64,000 bases of DNA, taken from assembly GCA_036646055.1 (NCBI GenBank), contig JAVXMY010000001.1, positions 186,001 through 250,000 of the forward strand, in the 5' to 3' direction. Shown here piece by piece: positions 17,632 to 25,371 of the stretch. The notes beneath the pieces were generated by a model. It worked only from the letters and a program-made list of their open reading frames with translations. It was not told where the DNA came from and did not search any database. Both the position numbers and the translations under genes were made by a program. This DNA is from JAVWMQ01 sp036646055. GTDB lineage: Bacteria; Bacillota; Clostridia; Peptostreptococcales; Anaerovoracaceae. Position 1 is the stretch's first letter. The number at the start of each line of letters is the position of its first letter.

Positions 17632-18145
17632 TTACTTTTTTAAGCCTCTTCACTAAAATCGGAATTAATATAATCTGAATTATTATTCCAGGTAATCCCA
17701 TTGCAATACTTCCGAAGAATACCTGTGCATTAAGCATCTTCATGCCAAAGAGATTAAATAAAATTATGTACATTATTCCATTTACAATTCGTCCACCAAT
17801 TAAAGTTAGAATCAAACTAACATAGTTGTTATTGATTTTATTTCCAAGTATTCCTGCTAGAAGACCGTAGGTCATAAGTTCCATTGCCATGGCAGGTAAA
17901 ATTAAAACTGCAGGCATACCAAACAGTATTGAAGACAAAACCGGTGACATAATTCCAACAGCTAAACCTACAACTGGCCCTGCTAAAAACCCTGCTAGTA
18001 AAACCGGAATATGCATTGGCAAGAATATCTTTCCTGCATTTGCCCCTACTGGCAAGAAGTGAAATGCCTGTGGCAATAGTAAACCTAAGGCCAAAAACAA
18101 TCCTGCATACACAATTTTTTTCGTACTATTCATTTCTCTATTCAT
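17624..18145 (-). CDS. ECF transporter substrate-binding S component, substrate unknown
   Basis: 173 aa from the ATG at 18145, which has GGAAGG eight bases before it; the longer reading from 18169 lies in its own ribosome site. Six hydrophobic segments; N-terminal 'TKKIVYAGLFLALGLLLPQ' and 'LPMHIPVLLAGFLAGPVVG' are typical of vitamin S components. Such proteins capture a vitamin or its precursor and need a shared EcfT and ATPases. Those of the 48.6-52 kb operon are physically distant and have their own S domain, so a housekeeping ECF module elsewhere is likely. No riboswitch seen upstream, so substrate is open. Confidence 0.8.
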   Translation of the reverse strand: MNREMNSTKKIVYAGLFLALGLLLPQAFHFLPVGANAGKIFLPMHIPVLLAGFLAGPVVGLAVGIMSPVLSSILFGMPAVLILPAMAMELMTYGLLAGILGNKINNNYVSLILTLIGGRIVNGIMYIILFNLFGMKMLNAQVFFGSIAMGLPGIIIQIILIPILVKRLKKVND

Positions 18146-18183
18146 TTTCTTTCCTTCCAAAACATTCACTAAATAAAAGGGGA

Positions 18184-18819
18184 TTATTTTACTCCCACTC
18201 TTTTACATTCTTCTTTAATAACGCACTCTTCACATTTAGGAGATCTGGCAATACAGCAATTTCTCCCATGAAAAATCAAGCTATGATGAGCCTCTGACCA
18301 TCTTTCTTCTGGAAAGGCTTTCATTAACCCAAGCTCTGTTTTGAGCACGTTTTTTTCTGCAACAAAGCCAATACGGTTAGCTAGTCTAAACACATGGGTA
18401 TCAACTGCAATACGAGGAACGCCAAAGCCAACTGATAAAACCACATTAGCGGTTTTTCTCCCTACACCAGGTAATTCCACCAAAGCATCATAGTCTTTTG
18501 GAACCTGACTATTATGATTTAAAACTAACCCCTTAGCTAGATTTACAATGTTTTTTGACTTAGTCTTGTACATTCCAATTGTTCTAATATATTCTGCCAC
18601 CTCATCTGGATTTGCTGCGGCTAGTTTTTCGGGAGTTCCATAGGCTTCAAAGAGAGCCGGCGTTACCTTGTTTACACTTACGTCTGTGGTCTGTGCTGAA
18701 AGGGCAACGGCTATAATTAATTCAAATACATTCTTGTGATTTAAGGCACATTCTGCCATTGGATATTCATCCCTTAGTTTATCAAGGATTGTTATAACCC
18801 TTTTTTTCATCATCGCCAT
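18184..18819 (-). CDS. nth: Endonuclease III
   Basis: 211 aa DNA glycosylase/AP lyase for oxidised pyrimidines. Helix-hairpin-helix 'LPGVGRKTANVVLSVGFG' carries the catalytic Lys, the catalytic Asp is in 'AVDTHVFRLANR', and the C-terminal Cys pattern ('CCIARSPKCEECVIKEEC') binds a [4Fe-4S] cluster. Full length. The ECF S gene begins 38 bases downstream. Confidence 0.95.
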   Translation of the reverse strand: MAMMKKRVITILDKLRDEYPMAECALNHKNVFELIIAVALSAQTTDVSVNKVTPALFEAYGTPEKLAAANPDEVAEYIRTIGMYKTKSKNIVNLAKGLVLNHNSQVPKDYDALVELPGVGRKTANVVLSVGFGVPRIAVDTHVFRLANRIGFVAEKNVLKTELGLMKAFPEERWSEAHHSLIFHGRNCCIARSPKCEECVIKEECKRVGVK

Positions 18820-18834
18820 AGTAACCTCTTAGTT

Positions 18835-19386
18835 TTAGGATAATTTGAAGTTGTCCTTCCTATCCTTTTTTATATTTTTGCTAATTCTGTTTTTATATAG
18901 TTCCATACCAAGTGTATAAATATAATCGTAAAGAAGGAAGACTACCAGTCCACCTGCAAGAAGTATGTAATTAGAATAGTTTGGCAAGGAAAAATTCCCA
19001 AAGAAAAGTTCTTTGAAAAAGAAAAGTGCCACACCGATTACTACCCCATAAAACAATATTTTAACTAGGAAACTAACAGGTCTGTTTTCGATTTTTTCCG
19101 CCAAATATTTAACAATACCATAAATACCAAAGCAAAACACATAAGGTATTACTGCTAGTTTATTTGGAATTATTATAAATATCATTATGGAAGCTGCTAT
19201 ATAAAGCATTATTCCTCCCTTTAGACCTGTTTCAATTAGTACTGCTCCCACAAATAAGGAACTAACTAAATAAAGCGTCATTTCTACTCCTGGAACAAAC
19301 GAAGCTAAGAATACTGTTACAACAGTAAAGGCTAAGCAAATTCCAGATAGAGCCAGTCTAAAGGTATTGTCTTTGTTCTTTTCCAT
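18835..19386 (-). CDS. Integral membrane protein of unknown function
   Basis: 183 aa from the ATG at 19386 (AAAGGTGAT ribosome site); a GTG at 19395 is the alternative. About six hydrophobic segments, a short charged N-terminus and a basic C-terminal tail ('KNIKKDRKDNFKL'). The size and layout resemble an ECF S component, and an S component gene lies two genes away, but no signature settles this. Ends 15 bases before nth, so probably cotranscribed. Confidence 0.6.
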   Translation of the reverse strand: MEKNKDNTFRLALSGICLAFTVVTVFLASFVPGVEMTLYLVSSLFVGAVLIETGLKGGIMLYIAASIMIFIIIPNKLAVIPYVFCFGIYGIVKYLAEKIENRPVSFLVKILFYGVVIGVALFFFKELFFGNFSLPNYSNYILLAGGLVVFLLYDYIYTLGMELYKNRISKNIKKDRKDNFKLS

Positions 19387-19419
19387 ATCAATCACCTTTA
19401 ATAAATTCTTTTAAGTAAA

Positions 19420-19445
19420 ACTAAAGAAAGCATTTCTGCTTTCTT
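19420..19445 (-). terminator. Terminator after the DnaJ-domain gene
   Basis: AAGAAAGC / GCTTTCTT arms (19424-19431 and 19438-19445, loop of 6) with a T-rich tail on the - strand, 14 bases past the stop. Confidence 0.7.
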
Positions 19446-19458
19446 GTTATAGTTTAAA

Positions 19459-20055
19459 TTAGATGCAGTCGCAGCACATATCCATACAGCAATAACATTG
19501 AAGTGCCTGACAGAAGGCATCGTTTCCGCCACCGCCGTATCCTCTATTCATTGCATTTCCTCTAAATCCGCCGCCTTGGTTTCTTAGGGAATTAAAAATG
19601 CTTCTGTATTCCATATTGTTTGGATCCATTTGACATGCCTGACCAATTTTAGTCATTGCATCGTCATACCAACCCTTTTTGTATGAAACCATTCCTGACA
19701 AAAACATCCATTCAGCATCTCTGTTACTCATTCTATTTAATGCGCCTTCAGCTGCTGCAACTCTATTCATATCAAGGTCTCTTCTTACCTGTTGATACTG
19801 TGGATTTCTAACGCCACCGCCAGAATTTCCATAGCTACCTCCATTGTTGTAAGCACCTCCATTTGATGCTCCGCTATCTTTAGTTAATGCATCGTATGCT
19901 TCATTAACTTCTCTTAGTTTTTCTTCAGCTAAATCTGCTAGCGGATTGTTCTGGTACTTATCTGGATGGTACTTTTTTACCATTTTTCTGTAAGCTGCCT
20001 TAATTTCATCCTGCGACGCGCCTTCATTGATTTCTAATACTTCATATGGATTCAT
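19459..20055 (-). CDS. DnaJ-domain protein with Cys-rich C-terminus
   Basis: 198 aa. Residues 1-60 are a J domain with the HPD tripeptide ('KKYHPDKYQ'), which stimulates Hsp70 ATPase. A Gly/Asn-rich linker follows (~64-85), then two tetratricopeptide-like helices ('EWMFLSGMVSYKKGWYDDAM'), another Gly-rich stretch, and a tail with many cysteines ('CQALQCYCCMDMCCDC'). The tail could bind metal or be lipidated. Overlaps the DUF5685 gene by 4 bases (ATGA-type junction), so the two products are probably made together and may interact. Confidence 0.85.
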   Translation of the reverse strand: MNPYEVLEINEGASQDEIKAAYRKMVKKYHPDKYQNNPLADLAEEKLREVNEAYDALTKDSGASNGGAYNNGGSYGNSGGGVRNPQYQQVRRDLDMNRVAAAEGALNRMSNRDAEWMFLSGMVSYKKGWYDDAMTKIGQACQMDPNNMEYRSIFNSLRNQGGGFRGNAMNRGYGGGGNDAFCQALQCYCCMDMCCDCI

Positions 20056-20957
20056 GATTTATTTTTCTCCTCTTTTAACTCTATCTTCTCGTTATCTTCA
20101 TTTATTCCCAAGACTTCCTCAGTCTTTTTTAATAATCCTACGTAAATTATATTTTCTATAAGATCTTTATTCTTCTTTGCATTAAGTAGATCAAATGCCT
20201 TAGCCATTTCAGATAAATAAGTAATCAAATTTATTTCAACCTTCTCCCTTATTCTTTCCTTAAAGGCTGCAGCCCCTTCATCATTTTTGTACTCAAACCT
20301 GTAAATAAGTGGGTTATATGCACCTGATTTAATATTTTCTTCAATATCGTCAAAGGCATCTATTAAGTAAATCCACTTGCCTAAATGAAAACCTAATCTT
20401 TGAAACACCAACTTAACCATTTCATTGGTATCAGTCAGTCCATTAGCAAATATGGATTCCATTATTTTGGCAAAAGCATCAGCTGCCTCATCTATACTTG
20501 GACATTTATTATCCTCCAGCTTAGTCAAACTTTCTAGTTGAGTTTTAATTTCTTCATTTAGTTTAGGCTGATTTGCTGAAACCTTGTTATATACACCCTT
20601 CATTGTAACCATTAAGGTTTTGGCATATATCTTACCTTCGTCATTGGCATCATCAATTAGTTTGTACCAAGCTAGAAGTAGCATTACTTGGCTGGCATAA
20701 TCTATAGACTTATTTCTAACAACCGTCTTCTTTTTAATCCAGTGAACGGGGCAATGTTCCCTGGTAATTTCACCGTACTCACTTTCAATTGAATCAAGAA
20801 GCAATGCCAAAAAAGCCGCATCATAACTCAAAGCCATTCTAGGAAGTTGTGCATAATTAGCCCCTATTGTCTTACAAACACCACAATAAAAGCCGTTATA
20901 CAATTCAAAGTCCTTGACTTTTAGTTCTGGTTTGTAGCAAACAACATAGCCTAGCAT
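20052..20957 (-). CDS. DUF5685 family protein
   Basis: 301 aa. The N-terminal 'MLGYVVCYKPELKVKDF' followed by 'YCGVCKTIG' and 'HCPVHW' matches DUF5685, found beside J-domain genes in Clostridia. Mostly helical; 'GKWIYLIDAFDDIEEN' recalls the Asp-rich helix of terpenoid-type folds, though a catalytic role is unproven. The cysteines near the N-terminus may bind metal. Cotranscribed with the DnaJ gene. Confidence 0.75.
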   Translation of the reverse strand: MLGYVVCYKPELKVKDFELYNGFYCGVCKTIGANYAQLPRMALSYDAAFLALLLDSIESEYGEITREHCPVHWIKKKTVVRNKSIDYASQVMLLLAWYKLIDDANDEGKIYAKTLMVTMKGVYNKVSANQPKLNEEIKTQLESLTKLEDNKCPSIDEAADAFAKIMESIFANGLTDTNEMVKLVFQRLGFHLGKWIYLIDAFDDIEENIKSGAYNPLIYRFEYKNDEGAAAFKERIREKVEINLITYLSEMAKAFDLLNAKKNKDLIENIIYVGLLKKTEEVLGINEDNEKIELKEEKNKS

Positions 20958-21041
20958 TTCCCCTCCTATTTCTAAATATACTCAATAATTTATTATAGTA
21001 TATTTTGAGAAGTTAATCAATTAAAATACTGTCACAAAATA

Positions 21042-21086
21042 AGAAAAGCCATTTATCCCATAAATTTTGGACAAATGCGCTTTTCT
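21042..21086 (-). terminator. Terminator of the aconitase-IDH-GntR operon
   Basis: An imperfect long stem based on AGAAAAGC / GCTTTTCT with a partly paired middle (CATTTATCC / GGACAAATG), located just beyond the GntR stop. Ends in a T-rich tail on the - strand. Confidence 0.65.
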
Positions 21087-21099
21087 GTTTAATATTAAT

Positions 21100-21762
21100 T
21101 TATTTATGACCCAAGTGTCTAAATTTTGAATTATCTAAGTGAGCTGCCATAGCCTTAGCTCCACCTGCCAAATCACGATTTTTGAAGGCTTCAAATATTT
21201 GCCTATGTTCATTTAGTACAGTTTCAAGATAATCCGGCTCCATCGTCACATGACCTTTTCTATGTTTTAAATACTCTTGATAAGTACTTAGCAAATTTGT
21301 AAGCATTCTGTTGTGAGTTGCCCTATAAATGTGCTGATGAAACTCCAAATTGAAATTAAGCATCTTTTTGATGTCTTTTTTCAAAGTATAAAACTCCATA
21401 AATTCAAAAATTTCTTCGAAGGAATCAAGTTCTTCTTCAGTCATTCGCTCAATTGCCCATCTAGTTGCCTGAATCTCATAAATCTTACGCAGAGTAAACA
21501 TGTCCTCATAATCATCTGCCGTTAAACCTAAAACAAAGGCTCCACGATTGGGAATAATCTCAACAAGACCTTCCATTTCAAGCTGAACCAAAGCCTCCCT
21601 AACTGGTGTCCTACTCACATTGTACTCATCACAAATAGCCTGTTCAGTAAGTTTCTGGCCACTTTTAAGATTATCCGCCAAAATATCCTCTTTAATTCTT
21701 ACAAACAAATTCGTTGACAAAGCAACTGCAGTATTTCTTTTTCTCCTACTTTTGTTAGGCAT
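21100..21762 (-). CDS. GntR-family regulator, FadR/FCD subfamily
   Basis: 220 aa from the ATG at 21762; the TTG at 21774 is part of the ribosome site (TTGGAG). Winged helix at residues ~15-75 ('EYNVSRTPVREALVQLEMEG'), FCD ligand domain ~85-210 with the metal-type His residues in 'NLEFHQHI', 'NEHRQIFEA' and 'MAAHLDNSK'. Such regulators bind carboxylate effectors. It is the last gene of the aconitase-IDH operon (9 bases after IDH), and a palindrome of GntR type sits on the operon promoter (24931-24952), so autoregulation in response to a tricarboxylic acid intermediate is the natural model. Confidence 0.9.
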   Translation of the reverse strand: MPNKSRRKRNTAVALSTNLFVRIKEDILADNLKSGQKLTEQAICDEYNVSRTPVREALVQLEMEGLVEIIPNRGAFVLGLTADDYEDMFTLRKIYEIQATRWAIERMTEEELDSFEEIFEFMEFYTLKKDIKKMLNFNLEFHQHIYRATHNRMLTNLLSTYQEYLKHRKGHVTMEPDYLETVLNEHRQIFEAFKNRDLAGGAKAMAAHLDNSKFRHLGHK

Positions 21763-21783
21763 TTTCTTCTCCAAATCTAATTT

Positions 21784-22911
21784 CTAAAGAACCTTAATCA
21801 TAAATTCTGTAAAGTCTTTAGCCGTATTACCTGTTCCATCTCCTGGCAAAACCAGCTCATTGGCTGCTTTATCTAATGCTTTTGCAAGGCTATGGGCTTT
21901 AGTTACCATACCAATATGTCTAAGCATCATTTCCGCTGCACGAAGTAGGCTTGATGGGTTAGCGTAATGTGCAATTCCATCTGCAACCATTCTAGGAGCT
22001 GAACCATGAATAGCTTCAAACATTGCATATCTACCACCAATATTAGCACTTCCAGCAGTACCAACTCCACCCTGAATTTGGGCCGCTTCGTCAGTAATAA
22101 TATCCCCATATAAATTAGGTAAAATAAAAACGTTAAAGTTTGAATTAATATTGTCGTTAACTAAGTTGGCTGCCATAATGTCAACATACCACTCATCAGT
22201 TTTAATTTCAGGATATTCCTTGGCAATGTCTTGACAAATCCCAAGGAACTTTCCATCAGTTTTTTTCATTATATTTGCCTTAGTTACAATAGAAACATTT
22301 TTGTTTCCATTTGCTTTGGCATATTCAAAGGCCGCTCTTGCAATTCGCTCTGTTCCAACTGTTGTTGTAACCTTAAAGTCCATTGCAATATCGTCTCCTA
22401 TTTCAATCCCTCTACTTCCTAGTGCATATTCTCCTTCTGTGTTTTCTCTATAAAAGATCCAGTCAATATTTTTATCTGGAATAACAACAGGTCTAACATT
22501 GGCGAAAAGATCAAGTTCTCTTCTAAGTGTTACATTGGCACTTTCAATATTTGGAAGGTTATCTCCCTTACCTGGGGTAGTTGTTGGTCCCTTTAATAAA
22601 ATGTTACATGTTTTGATTTCTGCCAAAACATCATCTGGAACTGTCTGCATTTTTGCAATTCTATTTTCTATTGTTAATCCTTCTATAGGTTTTAGCTCTA
22701 TTTTACCTGCTTCTATTTCTTCTTTAAGAAGTTTTTTTAATATTTCTGTACAAGCTTCCATAATTACAGGACCTATGCCGTCGCCAGCAATAGTGCCGAC
22801 AACGATTTTTTCAAGAGAACTATAATCTGTTAACTGAGCTCCTTCTTTTAGTCTTTCAACTCGTGCTATTTGTTCTTTTAATAAAGTTTCAATTGCTTTT
22901 AGCTGTTCCAT
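21784..22911 (-). CDS. Isocitrate/isopropylmalate-family dehydrogenase, probably isocitrate dehydrogenase
   Basis: 375 aa. An N-terminal ~30-residue helical extension precedes the core 'GTIAGDGIGPVIMEA'. Substrate loop 'NIESANVTLRRELDLFANVR' keeps the Ser and Asn positions of isocitrate enzymes; further signatures are 'YRENTEGEYALGSRG', Lys in 'VTKANIMKKTDGKF', and 'NLYGDIITDEAAQ' with the metal Asp residues. 'FEAIHGSAPRMV' closes the NAD(P) site. Decarboxylates isocitrate to 2-oxoglutarate, here for glutamate synthesis. Lies 3 bases after the aconitase gene, which strengthens the substrate call over isopropylmalate. Confidence 0.88.
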   Translation of the reverse strand: MEQLKAIETLLKEQIARVERLKEGAQLTDYSSLEKIVVGTIAGDGIGPVIMEACTEILKKLLKEEIEAGKIELKPIEGLTIENRIAKMQTVPDDVLAEIKTCNILLKGPTTTPGKGDNLPNIESANVTLRRELDLFANVRPVVIPDKNIDWIFYRENTEGEYALGSRGIEIGDDIAMDFKVTTTVGTERIARAAFEYAKANGNKNVSIVTKANIMKKTDGKFLGICQDIAKEYPEIKTDEWYVDIMAANLVNDNINSNFNVFILPNLYGDIITDEAAQIQGGVGTAGSANIGGRYAMFEAIHGSAPRMVADGIAHYANPSSLLRAAEMMLRHIGMVTKAHSLAKALDKAANELVLPGDGTGNTAKDFTEFMIKVL

Positions 22912-22914
22912 TTT

Positions 22915-24837
22915 TTATTCTCCTTTAATGAAGTTGATTTTGCCTCCTGCTAGAATCATACTGATTTCCTGTGGGCTAAATCCGTTAATTGCTGTATATT
23001 CTTTGCCTGTTGTTAAGTCCTTAATTGTTGTTTTAGGTGCCTGTACCTGTGTTACGCCATCTTCTATTACCAAGTCGTGACCTATCTTAAGTTCATTGTA
23101 ATCTTCTGGGTTTTCAAATGTTAATGGAATTATTCCACTATTAATTAAATTTGATCTGTGAATTCTGGCAAATGATTTGGCTAGTACAAACTTAACGCCT
23201 AAATAAAGTGGAACTAATGCTGCATGTTCCCTGCTGCTTCCCTGCCCATAGTTTTCTCCACCTACAATTACACAACTTCCGGCTTCTTTACATCTTGCTG
23301 AAAAATCCTTATCTAGTTTACCAAATGAATGGTTAGATAAAAATGGTACGTTTGAACGGAATGGTAAAAGTTTAGCATCTGATGGCATTATGTCGTCAGT
23401 TGTAATATTATCTCCTGCATGTAAACAAATCTTAGCCTTAATATCCCCTACTAGTTTTTCGTTTCTAGGGCAAGGCTGAATATTCGGCCCCATTTCCACT
23501 GGTGTATTGCTCACATTACATCCTTTAGGATAAATTATGAAGTTGTCGTTTTTCTCAAATGTTGCATCTTCAAATGTAGGCATTTTTACTCCAGATTTAC
23601 TTCCATCTGTTAGAACCCCATTTAATGCTGAAATCGCAGCAGTTTCTGGGCTGACTAAGAATACCTGTGCATCAATTGTGCCACTTCTTCCTTTAAAGTT
23701 TCTATTAAATGTTCTAAGTGAGATTCCACCTGATTTAGGTGACTGTCCCATACCAATACATGGCCCGCAAGCGTTTTCTAGAATTCTAGCTCCTGCTGCA
23801 ATCATGTCTGCTAACGCTCCATTTTCTGCAAGCTTAGTTAGGATTTTACTAGATCCAGGTGAAATAACAAGGCTTACATCAGGATGAACCTGTTTACCTT
23901 TTAGGATTCCAGCTACTTTCATCAAGTCTGCATAAGATGAGTTTGTACAACTACCAATTGCAACCTGATCAATTTTTATTTGGCCAATATTTGCCACTGA
24001 ATCAACATTATCCGGGCTGTGCGGCATTGCTGCCTGTGGTGTTAATGAATCTAAATCTATTATTAGTTCTTCATCATAAACTGCATCAGGGTCTGCTGCT
24101 AATGGTGTAAAATCTTCAGGTCTGCCTTGTGCTTCTAAATATGCCAATGTATTTTCATCACTTGGGAATACTGATGTTGTCGCACCAAGTTCTGCTCCCA
24201 TATTTGTAATTGTTGCTCTATCTGTTACGCTTAAAGTTTTAACCCCTTGTCCTGTGTATTCAACAATTTTACCAACTCCGCCTTTAACTGTTAGTTCTTT
24301 TAAAACTTTTAAGATAATATCCTTTGCTGATGACCAAGGCTTTAATTGCCCCTTTAGTTCAACTTTAATTACCTTTGGTACTGTTAATGTGTATGTTCCC
24401 ATTGCCATTGCAACTGCAACATCTAGGCCGCCAGCGCCAATTGCTATCATTCCAAGTCCACCACCAGTTGGTGTGTGGCTATCTGATCCTAATAATGTTT
24501 TGCCCGGCTTACCGTAGTTTTCTAAATGAAGCTGGTGACAGATTCCGTTACCTGGTTTAGAATAAACCACCCCATGTCTCTTAGCTACACTCTTAATAAA
24601 AAGATGATCATCGGCACCTTCAAATCCAGTTTGAAGTGTACTGTGGTCGATATATGCAACAGAAAGTTCTGTTTTAACCTGATCTATTTCCATAGCTTCA
24701 AGTTGTAGATATACCATTGTTCCTGTTGAATCCTGAGTTAATGTTTGATCCATTTTAATTGTAATTTCTGTTCCTGGAATTAATTCACCCTCAAGTAGAT
24801 GATTTCCTAATATTTTATATGCTAAAGTTTTGCCCAT
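22915..24837 (-). CDS. Aconitate hydratase
   Basis: 640 aa from the ATG at 24837, preceded by GGAGGG; the ATG at 24849 would overlap that site. The [4Fe-4S] cysteines are in 'IGSCTNSSYAD' and 'ENACGPCIGMG'; other marks are 'LLGSDSHTPTGGGLGM' and the swivel-domain 'YGQGSSREHAALVPLYLG' with its catalytic Ser-Arg. This shorter bacterial type isomerises citrate to isocitrate. First gene of the operon, under the promoter at 24950-24978. Citrate synthase is not in the window. Confidence 0.94.
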   Translation of the reverse strand: MGKTLAYKILGNHLLEGELIPGTEITIKMDQTLTQDSTGTMVYLQLEAMEIDQVKTELSVAYIDHSTLQTGFEGADDHLFIKSVAKRHGVVYSKPGNGICHQLHLENYGKPGKTLLGSDSHTPTGGGLGMIAIGAGGLDVAVAMAMGTYTLTVPKVIKVELKGQLKPWSSAKDIILKVLKELTVKGGVGKIVEYTGQGVKTLSVTDRATITNMGAELGATTSVFPSDENTLAYLEAQGRPEDFTPLAADPDAVYDEELIIDLDSLTPQAAMPHSPDNVDSVANIGQIKIDQVAIGSCTNSSYADLMKVAGILKGKQVHPDVSLVISPGSSKILTKLAENGALADMIAAGARILENACGPCIGMGQSPKSGGISLRTFNRNFKGRSGTIDAQVFLVSPETAAISALNGVLTDGSKSGVKMPTFEDATFEKNDNFIIYPKGCNVSNTPVEMGPNIQPCPRNEKLVGDIKAKICLHAGDNITTDDIMPSDAKLLPFRSNVPFLSNHSFGKLDKDFSARCKEAGSCVIVGGENYGQGSSREHAALVPLYLGVKFVLAKSFARIHRSNLINSGIIPLTFENPEDYNELKIGHDLVIEDGVTQVQAPKTTIKDLTTGKEYTAINGFSPQEISMILAGGKINFIKGE

Positions 24838-24930
24838 TTCGCCCTCCATTTTTATTTTATTTTCACTTACAGCCTTTGCATATACCTGTAATTACATTGT
24901 AATTGGCTATATTTGCACGGCTGGTACACA

Positions 24931-24952
24931 AATTGTATTATCGTATACAATT
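24931..24952. promoter_or_regulatory. Palindromic operator overlapping the aconitase promoter
   Basis: AATTGTAT / ATACAATT, 8-bp perfect arms around a 6-base spacer. It overlaps the -10 box and the expected start point, an ideal place for repression. The TTGTATAC-like half sites agree with FCD-type GntR operators, and the operon encodes such a regulator. Confidence 0.65.
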
Positions 24953-24978
24953 ATACTCCTTGTATATTATTCAGTCAA
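24950..24978 (-). promoter_or_regulatory. Sigma-A promoter of the aconitase-IDH-GntR operon
   Basis: On the - strand TTGACT (24978-24973), 17 bases, TATAAT (24955-24950). Near-consensus and the only strong promoter in the 24838-25167 gap, which otherwise holds the operator and a bidirectional terminator. Confidence 0.8.
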
Positions 24979-25074
24979 CAATAAATGTGTCACTTTTCAA
25001 TTTAGCCATCCCCACAAGTCACAAAATTCCAAGTCACTCTCATTCCTCAGTATCTTCCCTCATGGCAAAAAACA

Positions 25075-25114
25075 AAAATACCCTTCTCCAAAATTACTGG
25101 AAGAAGGGTATTTT
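25075..25114. terminator. Intrinsic terminator after copA
   Basis: AAAATACCCTTCT / AGAAGGGTATTTT, 13-bp stem with a 14-base loop. A- and T-rich flanks allow it to work in both senses; on the - strand it ends the copA message. Confidence 0.75.
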
Positions 25115-25167
25115 AATTTCTATCTAAGGCAAAATGTACTTTTTTCGCCAGAATCGGTGAAATAATC

Positions 25168-25371
25168 TTATTTAATATCAAGAACTTGGTAGCCGGCATC
25201 AGTAATTGCTTCTGCTAGTACATCATCTTTGATTTCCCTGTCCATTGAAATCTCAACCTTTTTAGTTTCTAGATTAACATCAGCCTTAGCTCCTACTGCA
25301 GCAATAGCCTTCTCAACATTAGCCTGGCAATGTTTGCACATCATACCATCAACTGTCATAATCTTTTTCAT
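25168..25371 (-). CDS. Possible separately translated CopZ-like copper chaperone (internal start in copA)
   Basis: Within the 3' end of copA the sequence AAGGAGG lies 8 bases before an in-frame ATG at 25371. Translation from it would give a 67-aa protein starting MKKIMTV with the 'MMCKHC' copper site, the usual length of CopZ. The simplest history is a copA-copZ pair fused by loss of the copA stop, with the old ribosome site kept. It could yield both the fusion and free CopZ. That the internal start is used is inference. Confidence 0.5.
   Translation of the reverse strand: MKKIMTVDGMMCKHCQANVEKAIAAVGAKADVNLETKKVEISMDREIKDDVLAEAITDAGYQVLDIK

Noticed and set aside
17624..18145. Linking this ECF S component to B12
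   Set aside because: No cobalamin riboswitch or related gene is near it, and the B12 transporter has its own fused S domain.
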